DNA of 7,344 nucleotides from Pseudomonadota bacterium (lineage in GTDB: Bacteria; Pseudomonadota; Gammaproteobacteria; Steroidobacterales; Steroidobacteraceae): contig JAJYTX010000120.1 of the NCBI GenBank assembly GCA_021792815.1, forward strand, positions 1 to 7,344, given 5' to 3'. This document shows, in pieces, positions 1-6,870 of this stretch. The notes beneath the pieces were generated by a model that was not told the DNA's origin, did no database searches, and worked only from the letters and a program-made list of their open reading frames with translations. The position numbers were made by a program, and so were the translations under genes. Position 1 is the first letter of the stretch, and each line of letters begins with the position of its first letter.

Positions 1-684
1 TTCCTCCATGAGCTCGATGCCGATCCGGACATCGATCCGACGCTGCGCGGCAGGAGCGACCGGCAGATCATGGCCGCCCTCGGCCATCCGGGACAGAACC
101 CCGAGGGCCGATTTTTCCCCTCCACCTACCGCTTCTCGCCGGGCACCCCGGACCTGACGATCCTGCGCATGGCGTATCAGCAGATGTCCGCGATGCTGGC
201 GCGGGTGTGGCGCGGGCGTGAGGCGGGCCTGCCGCTGAAGACGCCTTACCAGGCACTCATTCTGGCCTCGATGATCGAAAAAGAAACCGGCGTGGCCGAT
301 GAGCGGGCGCGCATCGCCGGAGTATTCGTCAATCGCCTGCGCCGCGGCATGCGCCTGCAGTCCGACCCGACGGTCATCTACGGACTCGGCAAGCGTTATC
401 ACGGTACACTCACCAGCGGCGATCTGGCCGCCGACACGCCTTACAACACCTATACCCGCGGCGGACTGCCTCCGACACCGATTGCGCTGCCCGGGCTGCC
501 GTCGCTGCTCGCCGCCGTGCATCCGGCGCCGACTCAGGACCTGTACTTCGTCGCCACCGGCAAGGGCGGCCACCGATTCTCGAAGACCCTGGCGCAGCAC
601 GATGCGCAGCTGCGGCGCTATCTGGCGCAGCTGCGCCGGGCGAAGCGCAGCGCAAGCGCGCGTCCCGGGGGCGCGCGGCCATGA
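1..684 (+). CDS. mltG: Endolytic murein transglycosylase MltG (YceG family), 5' end cut by window
   Basis: MltG is an inner-membrane endolytic transglycosylase that cuts nascent glycan strands and is thought to end their elongation. The frame is open from base 1; 227 residues are visible against about 340 in E. coli MltG, so the N-terminal membrane anchor and most of the LysM-like part lie outside. Seen in the sequence: the EGRFFPSTY motif (about nt 103-129), the family active-site motif ASMIEKET with the putative catalytic Glu codon at about 277-279, then NRLRRGMRLQSDPTVIYG, YNTY, GLPPTPI, HPAPT and LYFVATGKGGH, all matching the E. coli C-terminal domain closely. The C-terminus is a basic Arg/Lys/Ala-rich tail. 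The stop overlaps the tmk start as ATGA, suggesting translational coupling. The upstream gene is not visible. Confidence 0.97.
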   Translation, partial: FLHELDADPDIDPTLRGRSDRQIMAALGHPGQNPEGRFFPSTYRFSPGTPDLTILRMAYQQMSAMLARVWRGREAGLPLKTPYQALILASMIEKETGVADERARIAGVFVNRLRRGMRLQSDPTVIYGLGKRYHGTLTSGDLAADTPYNTYTRGGLPPTPIALPGLPSLLAAVHPAPTQDLYFVATGKGGHRFSKTLAQHDAQLRRYLAQLRRAKRSASARPGGARP

Positions 685-1328
685 GCGCGGGACTGTTCAT
701 CACCCTCGAGGGCATCGAAGGGGCGGGCAAGTCGACTGTGGCGCGCTGGATGCTCGAGTGGCTGCGGCGGCACGGGCTGCGCGCGCTGCTGACGCGCGAG
801 CCGGGCGGCACGCCCCTCGCGGAGCGCGTCCGGCGCATTGCGCTCGAGCGCGGCAGCGAAACGCTGCCGCCGGTCACCGAGACGCTGCTGATGTTCGCCG
901 CCCGGGGCATTCATCTGGAGAATCTGATCCGGCCGGCGCTCGCGCGCGGGGAGTGGGTCGTGTGCGACCGATTCACCGACGCCACCCGTGCGTACCAGGG
1001 CTTCGGCCGGGGCGTCGAGCGGGCCTGGATCGAGGATCTGGCCGCCCGGGTGCACGGGGATCTGCAGCCGGCCTGCACGCTGCTGCTCGATCTGCCGGTG
1101 GCGCTCGGACTGCAGCGGGCCAGGGGCCGCGAGGCGGGCGAGGCGGATCGCTTCGAGGCCGAAACCCATGGTTTTTTCGAGCGGGTGCGCGCCGGCTACC
1201 TGGAGCAGGCCCGGCGCGAGCCCGGACGCATCCGCCTCATCGATGCGGCCACCGCCCTCGAGGATGTGCAGCGCCAGGTGAGCGAGGTGCTCCGGGGGCT
1301 GGTGGCGCCCGGGACGCGCGGCGCATGA
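681..1328 (+). CDS. tmk: Thymidylate kinase (dTMP kinase)
   Basis: Phosphorylates dTMP to dTDP with ATP in the cytoplasm, an essential step to dTTP. The product is 215 residues, normal for the family. P-loop GIEGAGKS is at residues 11-18, the TREPGGTP substrate-binding motif at 38-45, and the DRF (DRX) motif at 96-98 followed by TDATRAYQG. A LID segment around residues 146-160 carries the basic residues, and the P-loop itself has none, as in the E. coli-type (type II) enzyme. The start at 681 overlaps the mltG stop (ATGA) with only a weak G-rich stretch upstream, so translation is probably coupled. The stop overlaps the holB start in the same way. Several longer frames on the opposite strand here are coding shadows. 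Confidence 0.98.
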   Translation: MSAGLFITLEGIEGAGKSTVARWMLEWLRRHGLRALLTREPGGTPLAERVRRIALERGSETLPPVTETLLMFAARGIHLENLIRPALARGEWVVCDRFTDATRAYQGFGRGVERAWIEDLAARVHGDLQPACTLLLDLPVALGLQRARGREAGEADRFEAETHGFFERVRAGYLEQARREPGRIRLIDAATALEDVQRQVSEVLRGLVAPGTRGA

Positions 1329-2287
1329 ACCCGGGGTGGCTGACGGGGGAGATGCAGCGTCTGCGCGGCGCGCTGGCCGCCGGCAGATTGCCGCATGCCC
1401 TGCTCATTCATGAAGCCCCGGGCGCCGGTGGCGAATGGCTGGCACTGTGGAGCGCGCAGCTGGTGCTGTGTACCGAGCGCACCGAGGCGCCCTGCGGGCG
1501 CTGCGCCGCGTGCCGGCACGTGCTGCAGGGCCATCATCCGGATCTGATGCGGGTCGGGCCGATCGAGAATGCCACGCAGATTCGCATCGAGCAGGTACGC
1601 GAGTTGAGCGCCGACCTGGCCTTGACGGCCCACCAGGGCGGTTACAAGGTGGGGATTCTCGCACCTGCCGACAGCATGAACCGCTTCGCGGCCAATGCGC
1701 TGCTGAAGACCCTGGAGGAGCCGCCGGCGGGCACGCTGCTGATCCTGGTGTCGAGCCAGCCCTCGCGGCTCCCGGCGACGATTCTCAGCCGCTGTCAGCG
1801 GGTGCGCATCCGCGCCCCGCACCGGGAAGAGGCGAGCGCGTGGCTGCGGGCGACCCGCGGCGAGGCCGACTGGGACGCGGTGCTCGCGGTGCTCGGGGAG
1901 GCGCCGCTGCTGGCCGCCGGCAGCGAGCCCGAGACGCTGATCGACACCGCGGCGCAGATGCGCCGGGAGCTCGCCGAGGCCGCCGCCGGCGCCTGCGATC
2001 CGGTGGCGGTGGCCGAGCGTTGGGCGCGCTCGGAGCTGCCGTTGCGCCTGGTGTGTTTCGAGAACTGGCTCACGGAACGGATCCGGGAGCGGCTGATTCC
2101 GCGCGCCGCGGTGCCGGAAGTGCGCTCTGCGACGCACTCGGGAGGCTCCGATCGGTTGAACATAAGAGACTGGTTCGAGCTCCTGGACGCGGTACGGGAG
2201 CTGCGCTCATCATTCGATGCGCCGATCAACCGCGGAGTGGCGCTCGAGGCGCTGCTGCGCCGCCTGGCGTCGGGCGGTGCCGCATGA
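1325..2287 (+). CDS. holB: DNA polymerase III subunit delta'
   Basis: Delta' is the rigid stator subunit of the clamp loader that opens the sliding clamp on primed DNA. The product is 320 residues, close to E. coli HolB. Seen: a zinc-binding set C49-C57-C60-C63, a degenerate P-loop region (HEAPGAGGEW, residues 29-38, no GKS/T) as expected for a delta' that does not hydrolyse ATP, NALLKTLEEPP at residues 124-134, and the SRC motif (S155-R156-C157) that supplies the arginine finger. The reading frame stays open far upstream inside tmk and mltG, but the ATG at 1325 gives the family N-terminus (MNPGWLTGEMQRL) and the ATGA overlap with tmk, so I chose it. The C-terminal part is the alpha-helical collar domain. 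Confidence 0.96.
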   Translation: MNPGWLTGEMQRLRGALAAGRLPHALLIHEAPGAGGEWLALWSAQLVLCTERTEAPCGRCAACRHVLQGHHPDLMRVGPIENATQIRIEQVRELSADLALTAHQGGYKVGILAPADSMNRFAANALLKTLEEPPAGTLLILVSSQPSRLPATILSRCQRVRIRAPHREEASAWLRATRGEADWDAVLAVLGEAPLLAAGSEPETLIDTAAQMRRELAEAAAGACDPVAVAERWARSELPLRLVCFENWLTERIRERLIPRAAVPEVRSATHSGGSDRLNIRDWFELLDAVRELRSSFDAPINRGVALEALLRRLASGGAA

Positions 2288-2337
2288 GTGCGCGAGCGCA
2301 AGCCAAGCGAGCGGGGCGATGGAGCCTGGGACAATGA
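2284..2337 (+). CDS. Possible 17-residue relay ORF between holB and pilZ
   Basis: A short frame encodes MSARAQAKRAGRWSLGQ. Its ATG overlaps the holB stop (ATGA, 2284-2287), and its own TGA overlaps the pilZ ATG (ATGA, 2334-2337). Terminating holB ribosomes could therefore restart here and deliver ribosomes to pilZ. This is inference from geometry. There is no strong Shine-Dalgarno before 2284, the peptide is merely basic with no recognised domain, and pilZ has its own GGAG. It may be chance in GC-rich DNA. Confidence 0.22.
   Translation: MSARAQAKRAGRWSLGQ
2321..2324 (+). promoter_or_regulatory. Ribosome binding site of pilZ
   Basis: GGAG ends nine bases upstream of the ATG at 2334. It lies downstream of the alternative ATG at 2319 and so cannot serve it. 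It supports the shorter, family-length PilZ. Confidence 0.55.
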
Positions 2338-2690
2338 TCTCGAAAGCCGGTGGGAACAAACCGAGTCTGCTGACGCTCACCATCAAGGACAAGAGCGCGC
2401 TGTACCTCGCCTACATGCCGTTCGTGAAGAACGGCGGCCTGTTCATTCCGACGAACAGCAACTACCGCCTCGGAGACGAGGTGTTCATGCTGCTCAACCT
2501 GATGGGCGAGGACGAGAAGCTGCCGGTGGCCGGCCGGGTCATCTGGGTCACGCCCAAGGGCGCGCAGGGCAAGCGCACCGCCGGCATCGGCGTGCAGTTC
2601 AGCGAGCAGGACCACGGCCAGACGCAGAAGAAGATCGAGACCTACCTCGCCGGCGCGCTCTCCGGCGACAAGCCAACCCACACCATGTAG
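2334..2690 (+). CDS. pilZ: PilZ domain protein, type IV pilus assembly regulator (orphan PilZ type)
   Basis: PilZ is a small cytoplasmic protein required for type IV pilus biogenesis; in Xanthomonas it interacts with the PilB extension ATPase and with FimX. The ATG at 2334 gives 118 residues, the length of Pseudomonas PilZ, with LTLTIKDKSALYLAYMPF (residues 13-30), NGGLFIPT, YRLGDEVFMLLNLM, VAGRVIW, TPKGAQG, GIGVQF and the highly conserved tail IETYLAGAL...PTHTM. The c-di-GMP-binding RxxxR and [D/N]xSxxG motifs are absent (NGGLF stands in the latter's place), so it probably does not bind c-di-GMP itself. GGAG at 2321-2324 lies nine bases before this ATG, which favours it over an in-frame ATG at 2319. 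Its position after holB matches the conserved gammaproteobacterial order. Confidence 0.95.
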   Translation: MISKAGGNKPSLLTLTIKDKSALYLAYMPFVKNGGLFIPTNSNYRLGDEVFMLLNLMGEDEKLPVAGRVIWVTPKGAQGKRTAGIGVQFSEQDHGQTQKKIETYLAGALSGDKPTHTM

Positions 2691-2698
2691 CGCCCGGC

Positions 2699-3826
2699 TC
2701 AGGCGCTGCGGCGCAGACCCGTGGCGCAGTGGTTCAGCCCGCCCTTGAGCACGTAGGCATCGAATCCGCGCTCCGTCAGGATGAAAGCCGCGGCGGAGCT
2801 GCGCCGGCCGGTGTCGCAGTACACCACGTAGGGGATCTTGGGGTCGAGGAGCGAGAGCTTCATGCGCAGGAAATACAGCGGAATGTTGAGCGCACCCTCG
2901 ATTGCGGGCGGCTCGCGCTCGCTCGGCAGGCGCGTATCGAGCCAGCGGCCGCCGCGGGCGACGATGTCCCGCGCTCGCTCGTAGCCGACCCATTGCAACA
3001 GCGGCTCGTTGATCAGTTGGCGGAAGTCCTGCTTGCCGAGGCGCATCAGCACCCCGTCGGTCAGCATGCGCACCGTGGCGTTGCGCTTGACCTCCGCGAT
3101 CAGCGCCTCTTCGCCGAAGGTGCTGCCGACGCCGAGCTCGGCGAGCTTCAGCCCCGCACGGTTGAGCGGTGTCTCGCGGGTCACCAGCGCCTTGCCGCTC
3201 ACGATCGCGTAGAAATAATCGCCTTCATTGCCCTGCTGGATCACGGTGTCGCCGGCCTTGACGTTCAGCCGCTCCAGGCGAGTGAAAATCGCCTGCAGGT
3301 TGGCCGGCGGGATGCGCCGGAACGCCTCGGTCTGCAGCAGCGTCGTCATCCAGTCCTCGCAGCCCTCCGCGTCCGGCTGCGCGCTGAGCTCGCTCACCTC
3401 GTAAACGCCCGTCTGATCCCAGGTGATCATCAGGTCGAGCATTTCGCTCTCGATCGAGAGGCAGCGCACCGCGTCCACGGCCCGCGCGCTGGCCGGCCGC
3501 GGGTTGTGGGGACAGAGCGGATGGCGCGCCTGAGCGGTGCCGCCGCGGATCGTCTCGGATGCCTGGCCTTGTTCGCGTATCTCCACCGTTCCCGAGACGA
3601 GCCACAGGGTGAGACCGTCGATGTCTCCTTCCTCGAAGAGTGTCTGTCCGGCAGGGTAGCTGCGCAGGGAGACCTTCTTGGCGAGCGCAGCGAGGTTGTC
3701 GCGCTTCAGGCCGTCAAGCGGCGCGAAATTCTTCAGCAGTTGTAGGCCGGTGGCGCGCTCTACCGACATCTCGGTGTCCGTGAACGGAGGCTGACGATCC
3801 ATGAGACGGCCGGGGCCGCTCATCAC
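2699..3826 (-). CDS. Tandem cyclic-nucleotide-binding domains fused to a C-terminal rhodanese domain
   Basis: A 375-residue probably cytoplasmic protein with no signal peptide or membrane segment. CNB domain 1 spans about residues 32-140 and CNB domain 2 about 166-270. A rhodanese-like domain follows (about 283-370) with WLDTR at 295-299 and the active-site loop C337-D-T-G-R-R342, so the persulfide cysteine is present. In CNB2 the phosphate-binding cassette is intact: F237-G-E239 through R248-N-A-T-V, the residues that hold the cyclic nucleotide's ribose and phosphate. In CNB1 the equivalent stretch reads Q99-A-R101 to P109-R110, so the FGE is lost and nucleotide binding is doubtful. No helix-turn-helix is visible, so this is not a Crp-type regulator. 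The start is GTG 3826 or ATG 3823; ATGs at 3802 and 3769 are alternatives. Probable last gene of the minus-strand operon. Ligand and sulfur substrate are unknown. Confidence 0.9.
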   Translation of the reverse strand: MMSGPGRLMDRQPPFTDTEMSVERATGLQLLKNFAPLDGLKRDNLAALAKKVSLRSYPAGQTLFEEGDIDGLTLWLVSGTVEIREQGQASETIRGGTAQARHPLCPHNPRPASARAVDAVRCLSIESEMLDLMITWDQTGVYEVSELSAQPDAEGCEDWMTTLLQTEAFRRIPPANLQAIFTRLERLNVKAGDTVIQQGNEGDYFYAIVSGKALVTRETPLNRAGLKLAELGVGSTFGEEALIAEVKRNATVRMLTDGVLMRLGKQDFRQLINEPLLQWVGYERARDIVARGGRWLDTRLPSEREPPAIEGALNIPLYFLRMKLSLLDPKIPYVVYCDTGRRSSAAAFILTERGFDAYVLKGGLNHCATGLRRSA

Positions 3827-3881
3827 CGCCCGATGTTAGCGGCCGGAGCGGGCGCGTCGCAGGGCATGGTTCACGGTTTCG

Positions 3882-5936
3882 TCACGCGTCTGCCGCCGGG
3901 TTGCCGCCCGTGAGCAGCGACCAGCCCGGATCGGGCCGGAAGCGCTCGCCATGTCGGGTGGCCAACTCCTGCAGCCGCCCGATGACGGCCGTGACGCCCC
4001 GGGTGCGCGCATAGGCGAGCGGACCGCCGCGAAACGGCGCAAAGCCGGTCCCGAACAGGACCGCGGCATCGATCAGATCCTCATCCTCGGCGATGCGCTC
4101 GCGCAGACAGGCGACGCATTCATTGACCAATGTCAGGATGAGCCGGTCGGTGAGTTCCGGCGGTGCCGCAGTGGCCCTCGATTTGACCGGCTTGCCCTCA
4201 CGCCACGGGTAAAAGCCCGCCTCCGACTTGCGGCCGAGCTTGCCGAGCGCGATGAGCTCGCGCAGACGCGCCAGGTCGGGTACCGGCCTGCCGAGCCCGG
4301 TGGCGACGATCTGCCCGACGTGCGCCAGCACATCGAGACCGACCACATCGGCAAGCTCCACCGGGCCCATGGGCATCCCGAAGCGCTCGGCCGCGGCGTC
4401 GATCGCTTCGGGCGCCACCCCCTCCTGCGCCGCGTACAGCGCCTCCTGCAGGTACGGCATCAGCACCCGGTTGACGATGAACCCCGGCGCACTGCGGCAG
4501 GGCACCGGCAGCTTGTCGAGCTTGCGCGCGAAGGCCAGAGCCGTGCCGAGCGCCTGAGGATCGGTCGAGTCGCCGTGGACGATCTCGACGAGGGGCATGT
4601 GCGCCACCGGGTTGAAGAAATGCAGTCCGACCAGGCGCCCGGGGTTGGCGAGGGCGCCGGCGAGCGCCTCGAGCACCAGGCTCGAGGTGTTGGTCGCAAG
4701 CAGCGCTCCGGGCTTCAGGCGCGGCTCGATCGCCTTGAACAGCGCGCGTTTGGCCTGGAGGTCCTCGAAGATCGCCTCGATCACCACGTCCGCCTGTCCG
4801 AGCGCGGCGCCCTCGGGATCGGCACCGAGGCGCGCGGCGGCCGCGGCGGCCTGCTGCGGATCAGGCAGTCGCCTGGCGAACAGCTCGCGCGCGCGCTCGA
4901 GGGCGGGCTCGATGAGCGGCCTCGCACGGTCCTCGAGCGTCACGTGACAGCCGCGCAGCGCCGCCCAGGCCGCGATGTCCGCTCCCATGACCCCGGCGCC
5001 GATCACGTGGACCCGCTCGAGCGGCCCGACGGCCTTGCCGCCGAGCGCCTTGAGCCGGTCCTGCAGCAGGAACACGCGGATGAGATTGCGCGCCGTCTCG
5101 GTGGTGAACAGCCGGGCGATGGAGCGTGCCTCGGCTTCGTAGGCCTGAGCGCCGCGCGCCCCGTAACGGCTCCACAGATCGATGATGGCGTAGGGTGCGG
5201 GATAGTGCTCGGGGCGGACTCTGGCGGCCACCCGGGCGCTCAGGGATCGGCGCACCAGCGAGCGTACCAGCGGCCAGCCGAGCAAGCGCTGCGTCAGCGG
5301 GGCGCGCCGCGGCGCGGGCGCTGCGCGCAGGATCGCGCGCGCCGCCTCCTCGAGCCCGCTCGACCCGACCAGCCGGTCGACGAGTCCCAGGCGCAGGGCC
5401 TGCTCGGCGCGCACCGGCTTGCCGGTGAGCATCAGGTCCATCGCGGCCCGCACGCCGATCAGGCGCACGGCGCGCACGGTGCCGCCAAATCCCGGGTGGA
5501 TGCCGAGCCGCACCTCGGGCAACCCGAGCGCGAGCCGCTCGTCCCCTACCGCCACGCGGTACCGGCAGGCGAGTGCCAGCTCGAGCCCCCCGCCGAGCGC
5601 GAAGCCGTGCACGGCCGCGACCGTCGGGCAGGGCAGCCCCTCCAGTCGATCCAGAACCTGCTGACCGGCGCGGATCAGACGGTAGCCGCTCTGCGCATCG
5701 GTGAGCGTGGTGAACTCCCGGATGTCCGCCCCGGCGATGAAGCCGCTTTTCTTGGCCGAGAGCACCACCACGGCGCGCGGGCGCGCGGCGCGGATGTGCT
5801 CGAGCTGCGCATCGAACTCGCCCAGCGCGGCGCTGCCCAACACATTGGTCGAGGCGCCCTGCCGGTCGGCCCACAGCCAGACGATGTCCTCCTCGTCGCG
5901 CCGCATCCGCCAGTACGCGCCGCTGTCGTCTGTCAT
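3882..5936 (-). CDS. fadJ: FadJ-like bifunctional enoyl-CoA hydratase / 3-hydroxyacyl-CoA dehydrogenase
   Basis: Catalyses the two middle steps of fatty acid beta-oxidation, hydrating 2-enoyl-CoA and oxidising L-3-hydroxyacyl-CoA with NAD+. The product has 684 residues, somewhat shorter than E. coli FadJ (714) or FadB (729). The N-terminal crotonase domain (about 15-200) has the FIAGAD oxyanion segment (66-71) and both catalytic glutamates, E119 in GGGLE and E141 in LGLPEVRLG. The Rossmann domain starts near 308 with GAGVMG (G313, G315, G318), then NTSSL (416-420) and HFFNPV with catalytic H439 and E451. Two C-terminal dehydrogenase domains follow, including PGFIVNR and FGTGFAPFRGG. GGGLELALAC and LGLPEV resemble FadJ more than FadB; the symbol is by resemblance, and orthology is not proven. 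No thiolase gene is adjacent. It starts 24 bases after the EEP gene, so they are probably cotranscribed. ATG 5936 is chosen; the codon for Met11 is an alternative. Confidence 0.93.
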   Translation of the reverse strand: MTDDSGAYWRMRRDEEDIVWLWADRQGASTNVLGSAALGEFDAQLEHIRAARPRAVVVLSAKKSGFIAGADIREFTTLTDAQSGYRLIRAGQQVLDRLEGLPCPTVAAVHGFALGGGLELALACRYRVAVGDERLALGLPEVRLGIHPGFGGTVRAVRLIGVRAAMDLMLTGKPVRAEQALRLGLVDRLVGSSGLEEAARAILRAAPAPRRAPLTQRLLGWPLVRSLVRRSLSARVAARVRPEHYPAPYAIIDLWSRYGARGAQAYEAEARSIARLFTTETARNLIRVFLLQDRLKALGGKAVGPLERVHVIGAGVMGADIAAWAALRGCHVTLEDRARPLIEPALERARELFARRLPDPQQAAAAAARLGADPEGAALGQADVVIEAIFEDLQAKRALFKAIEPRLKPGALLATNTSSLVLEALAGALANPGRLVGLHFFNPVAHMPLVEIVHGDSTDPQALGTALAFARKLDKLPVPCRSAPGFIVNRVLMPYLQEALYAAQEGVAPEAIDAAAERFGMPMGPVELADVVGLDVLAHVGQIVATGLGRPVPDLARLRELIALGKLGRKSEAGFYPWREGKPVKSRATAAPPELTDRLILTLVNECVACLRERIAEDEDLIDAAVLFGTGFAPFRGGPLAYARTRGVTAVIGRLQELATRHGERFRPDPGWSLLTGGNPAADA

Positions 5937-5960
5937 GCGATCGCCTGCCTCGGCACGCGC

Positions 5961-6725
5961 TCAGGCGGCGGCCGGTTGCACGGAGGCCGCCGGCCGCACC
6001 TGGAAATCGCACACCAGCGGGCGGTGGTCCGAGAAGCGCACGTCGGGAATCCGGAAATCGGTCACCTCGATCCCCTCGCTCATCAGGATGAAATCGAGCT
6101 CGATGCGCGGCGAGCGGGCCGGAAACGACGGCAGACCCGCGGCGTTGGCGCTGCGCAGCCCGGCGGCGCGCATGAACAGGTAGATCTCGTGAGTGCCCCA
6201 GAAGGTGTTGAAGTCCCCGGCGACGATCACCGGCTTGTGCGTCTGCACGATCAGGTCGTGCAGCGAGCGCAGCTGGTCCTGGCGGTGGCGGAACTTCAGC
6301 GACAGGTGCACCAGGAACACGCAGACGTCTTCGAGCTCGAGTTCGATGATCAGCCGCTTGATGCCGGTGTCGAAGTAGTGGAATCGCTCGCCGTGCACGT
6401 GCGGAGCCGAGAGCAGCGCGTTGCCCTGCTTGCGCACGATCGGCAGCAGGGTGTTGACCGAGCGGGCGGCGTATTTGCACTGGAAGATGGAAAAGTGCCC
6501 GAGCTCGGCGGCGATGTGCTCGACCTGGTTGACCATGCCGGTGCGCACCGAACCGCTGTCGACCTCGATGAGCCCGACCAGGTCGGGATGCTCGGCGCGC
6601 AGGAAGCGGGTGATGCCGGCGAGCACCCGCGGATTGCTGCGCAGGTACCCGGCGCCCGGCAAGGGCAGGTGGAAGGCCGGACCGGTGCCGGTGGCGTAAC
6701 GGATGTTGTAGACGACCAGACGCAC
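5961..6725 (-). CDS. Endonuclease/exonuclease/phosphatase (EEP) family protein
   Basis: A metal-dependent phosphodiesterase/phosphatase fold shared with exonuclease III, DNase I and inositol phosphatases; the substrate cannot be told from sequence. With the GTG start at 6725 the product is 254 residues and begins directly with strand 1, VRLVVYNIR (N7). Other hallmark residues, numbered from this start: E54 in LVGLIEVD, H140 in LVHLSLKF, GDFN with D171 and N173, D211 in IELDFIL, and the terminal SDHRPL with D233-H234. The active site therefore looks complete. No signal peptide or membrane segment is visible, so it is probably cytoplasmic. The frame extends 60 codons further upstream to ATGs at about 6905, but that part is unlike the family and overlaps the divergent gene. 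It is probably the first gene of the minus-strand operon with the FadJ-like gene. Confidence 0.9.
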   Translation of the reverse strand: MRLVVYNIRYATGTGPAFHLPLPGAGYLRSNPRVLAGITRFLRAEHPDLVGLIEVDSGSVRTGMVNQVEHIAAELGHFSIFQCKYAARSVNTLLPIVRKQGNALLSAPHVHGERFHYFDTGIKRLIIELELEDVCVFLVHLSLKFRHRQDQLRSLHDLIVQTHKPVIVAGDFNTFWGTHEIYLFMRAAGLRSANAAGLPSFPARSPRIELDFILMSEGIEVTDFRIPDVRFSDHRPLVCDFQVRPAASVQPAAA

Positions 6726-6755
6726 CGGGATCCGAGCGCTCCGAGCGGCAAAGGC

Positions 6756-6772
6756 GCATTTTATGCAATTGC
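6756..6772. promoter_or_regulatory. AT-rich overlapping palindromes with a possible minus-strand -10 element
   Basis: GCATTTTATGC (6756-6766) and GCAATTGC (6765-6772) are two perfect palindromes that share two bases, in otherwise very GC-rich DNA, 31-47 bases upstream of the EEP GTG. On the minus strand 6758-6763 reads TAAAAT, one mismatch from a sigma70 -10 box. I find no good -35 at 17 or 18 bases. This is the most likely promoter or operator for the EEP-fadJ operon, but it is unproven. Confidence 0.35.
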
Positions 6773-6784
6773 CGCCCGCGCGAC

Positions 6785-6870
6785 ATGCTTGATGTCCGTA
6801 CTTGGGCCGCCGCGCCGCTTGTGAGACACTGCCCGGATCCCGCGGGGGCGTCGGCAGAGACCTCAAGCAT
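6785..6870. repeat. 8-bp inverted repeat ATGCTTGA ... TCAAGCAT in divergent intergenic region
   Basis: ATGCTTGA at 6785-6792 is perfectly inverted as TCAAGCAT at 6863-6870, with 70 bases between. The right arm abuts the ATG of the TIR-like gene. The arms do not extend with further pairing. They could be two half-sites for a DNA-binding protein, or the feet of a leader hairpin on the plus strand, or chance. Confidence 0.35.
6802..6830 (+). promoter_or_regulatory. Weak candidate promoter for the TIR-like gene
   Basis: TTGGGC (6802-6807) and GACACT (6825-6830) are separated by 17 bases, with TG one base before the second element as in an extended -10. Both hexamers match sigma70 only partly. 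The spacing to the ATG at 6871 (40 bases) is reasonable. Confidence 0.2.

Noticed and set aside
299..1324. Upstream extension of the holB reading frame through tmk into mltG
   Set aside because: The added residues are Arg/Ala-rich shadow sequence over two well-supported genes; the family N-terminus begins at 1325.
3951..6824. A 957-codon open frame on the plus strand, antisense to the FadJ-like and EEP genes
   Set aside because: Its translation is rich in Arg, His, Gln, Gly and Ala, with no recognisable domain, while the opposite strand encodes two clear families with intact motifs. Long antisense frames are expected in such GC-rich coding DNA.
6728..6840. GGATCC at 6728-6733, 6835-6840 and again at the window end (7339-7344)
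   Set aside because: A six-base palindrome recurs easily in this composition, and nothing else links the copies. I treat them as coincidental restriction-site matches and not as a repeat family.
6802..6870. N-terminal extension of the TIR-like protein to the ATG at 6802
   Set aside because: The 23 extra residues do not resemble the family, and the TIR-like core starts a few residues after the ATG at 6871.
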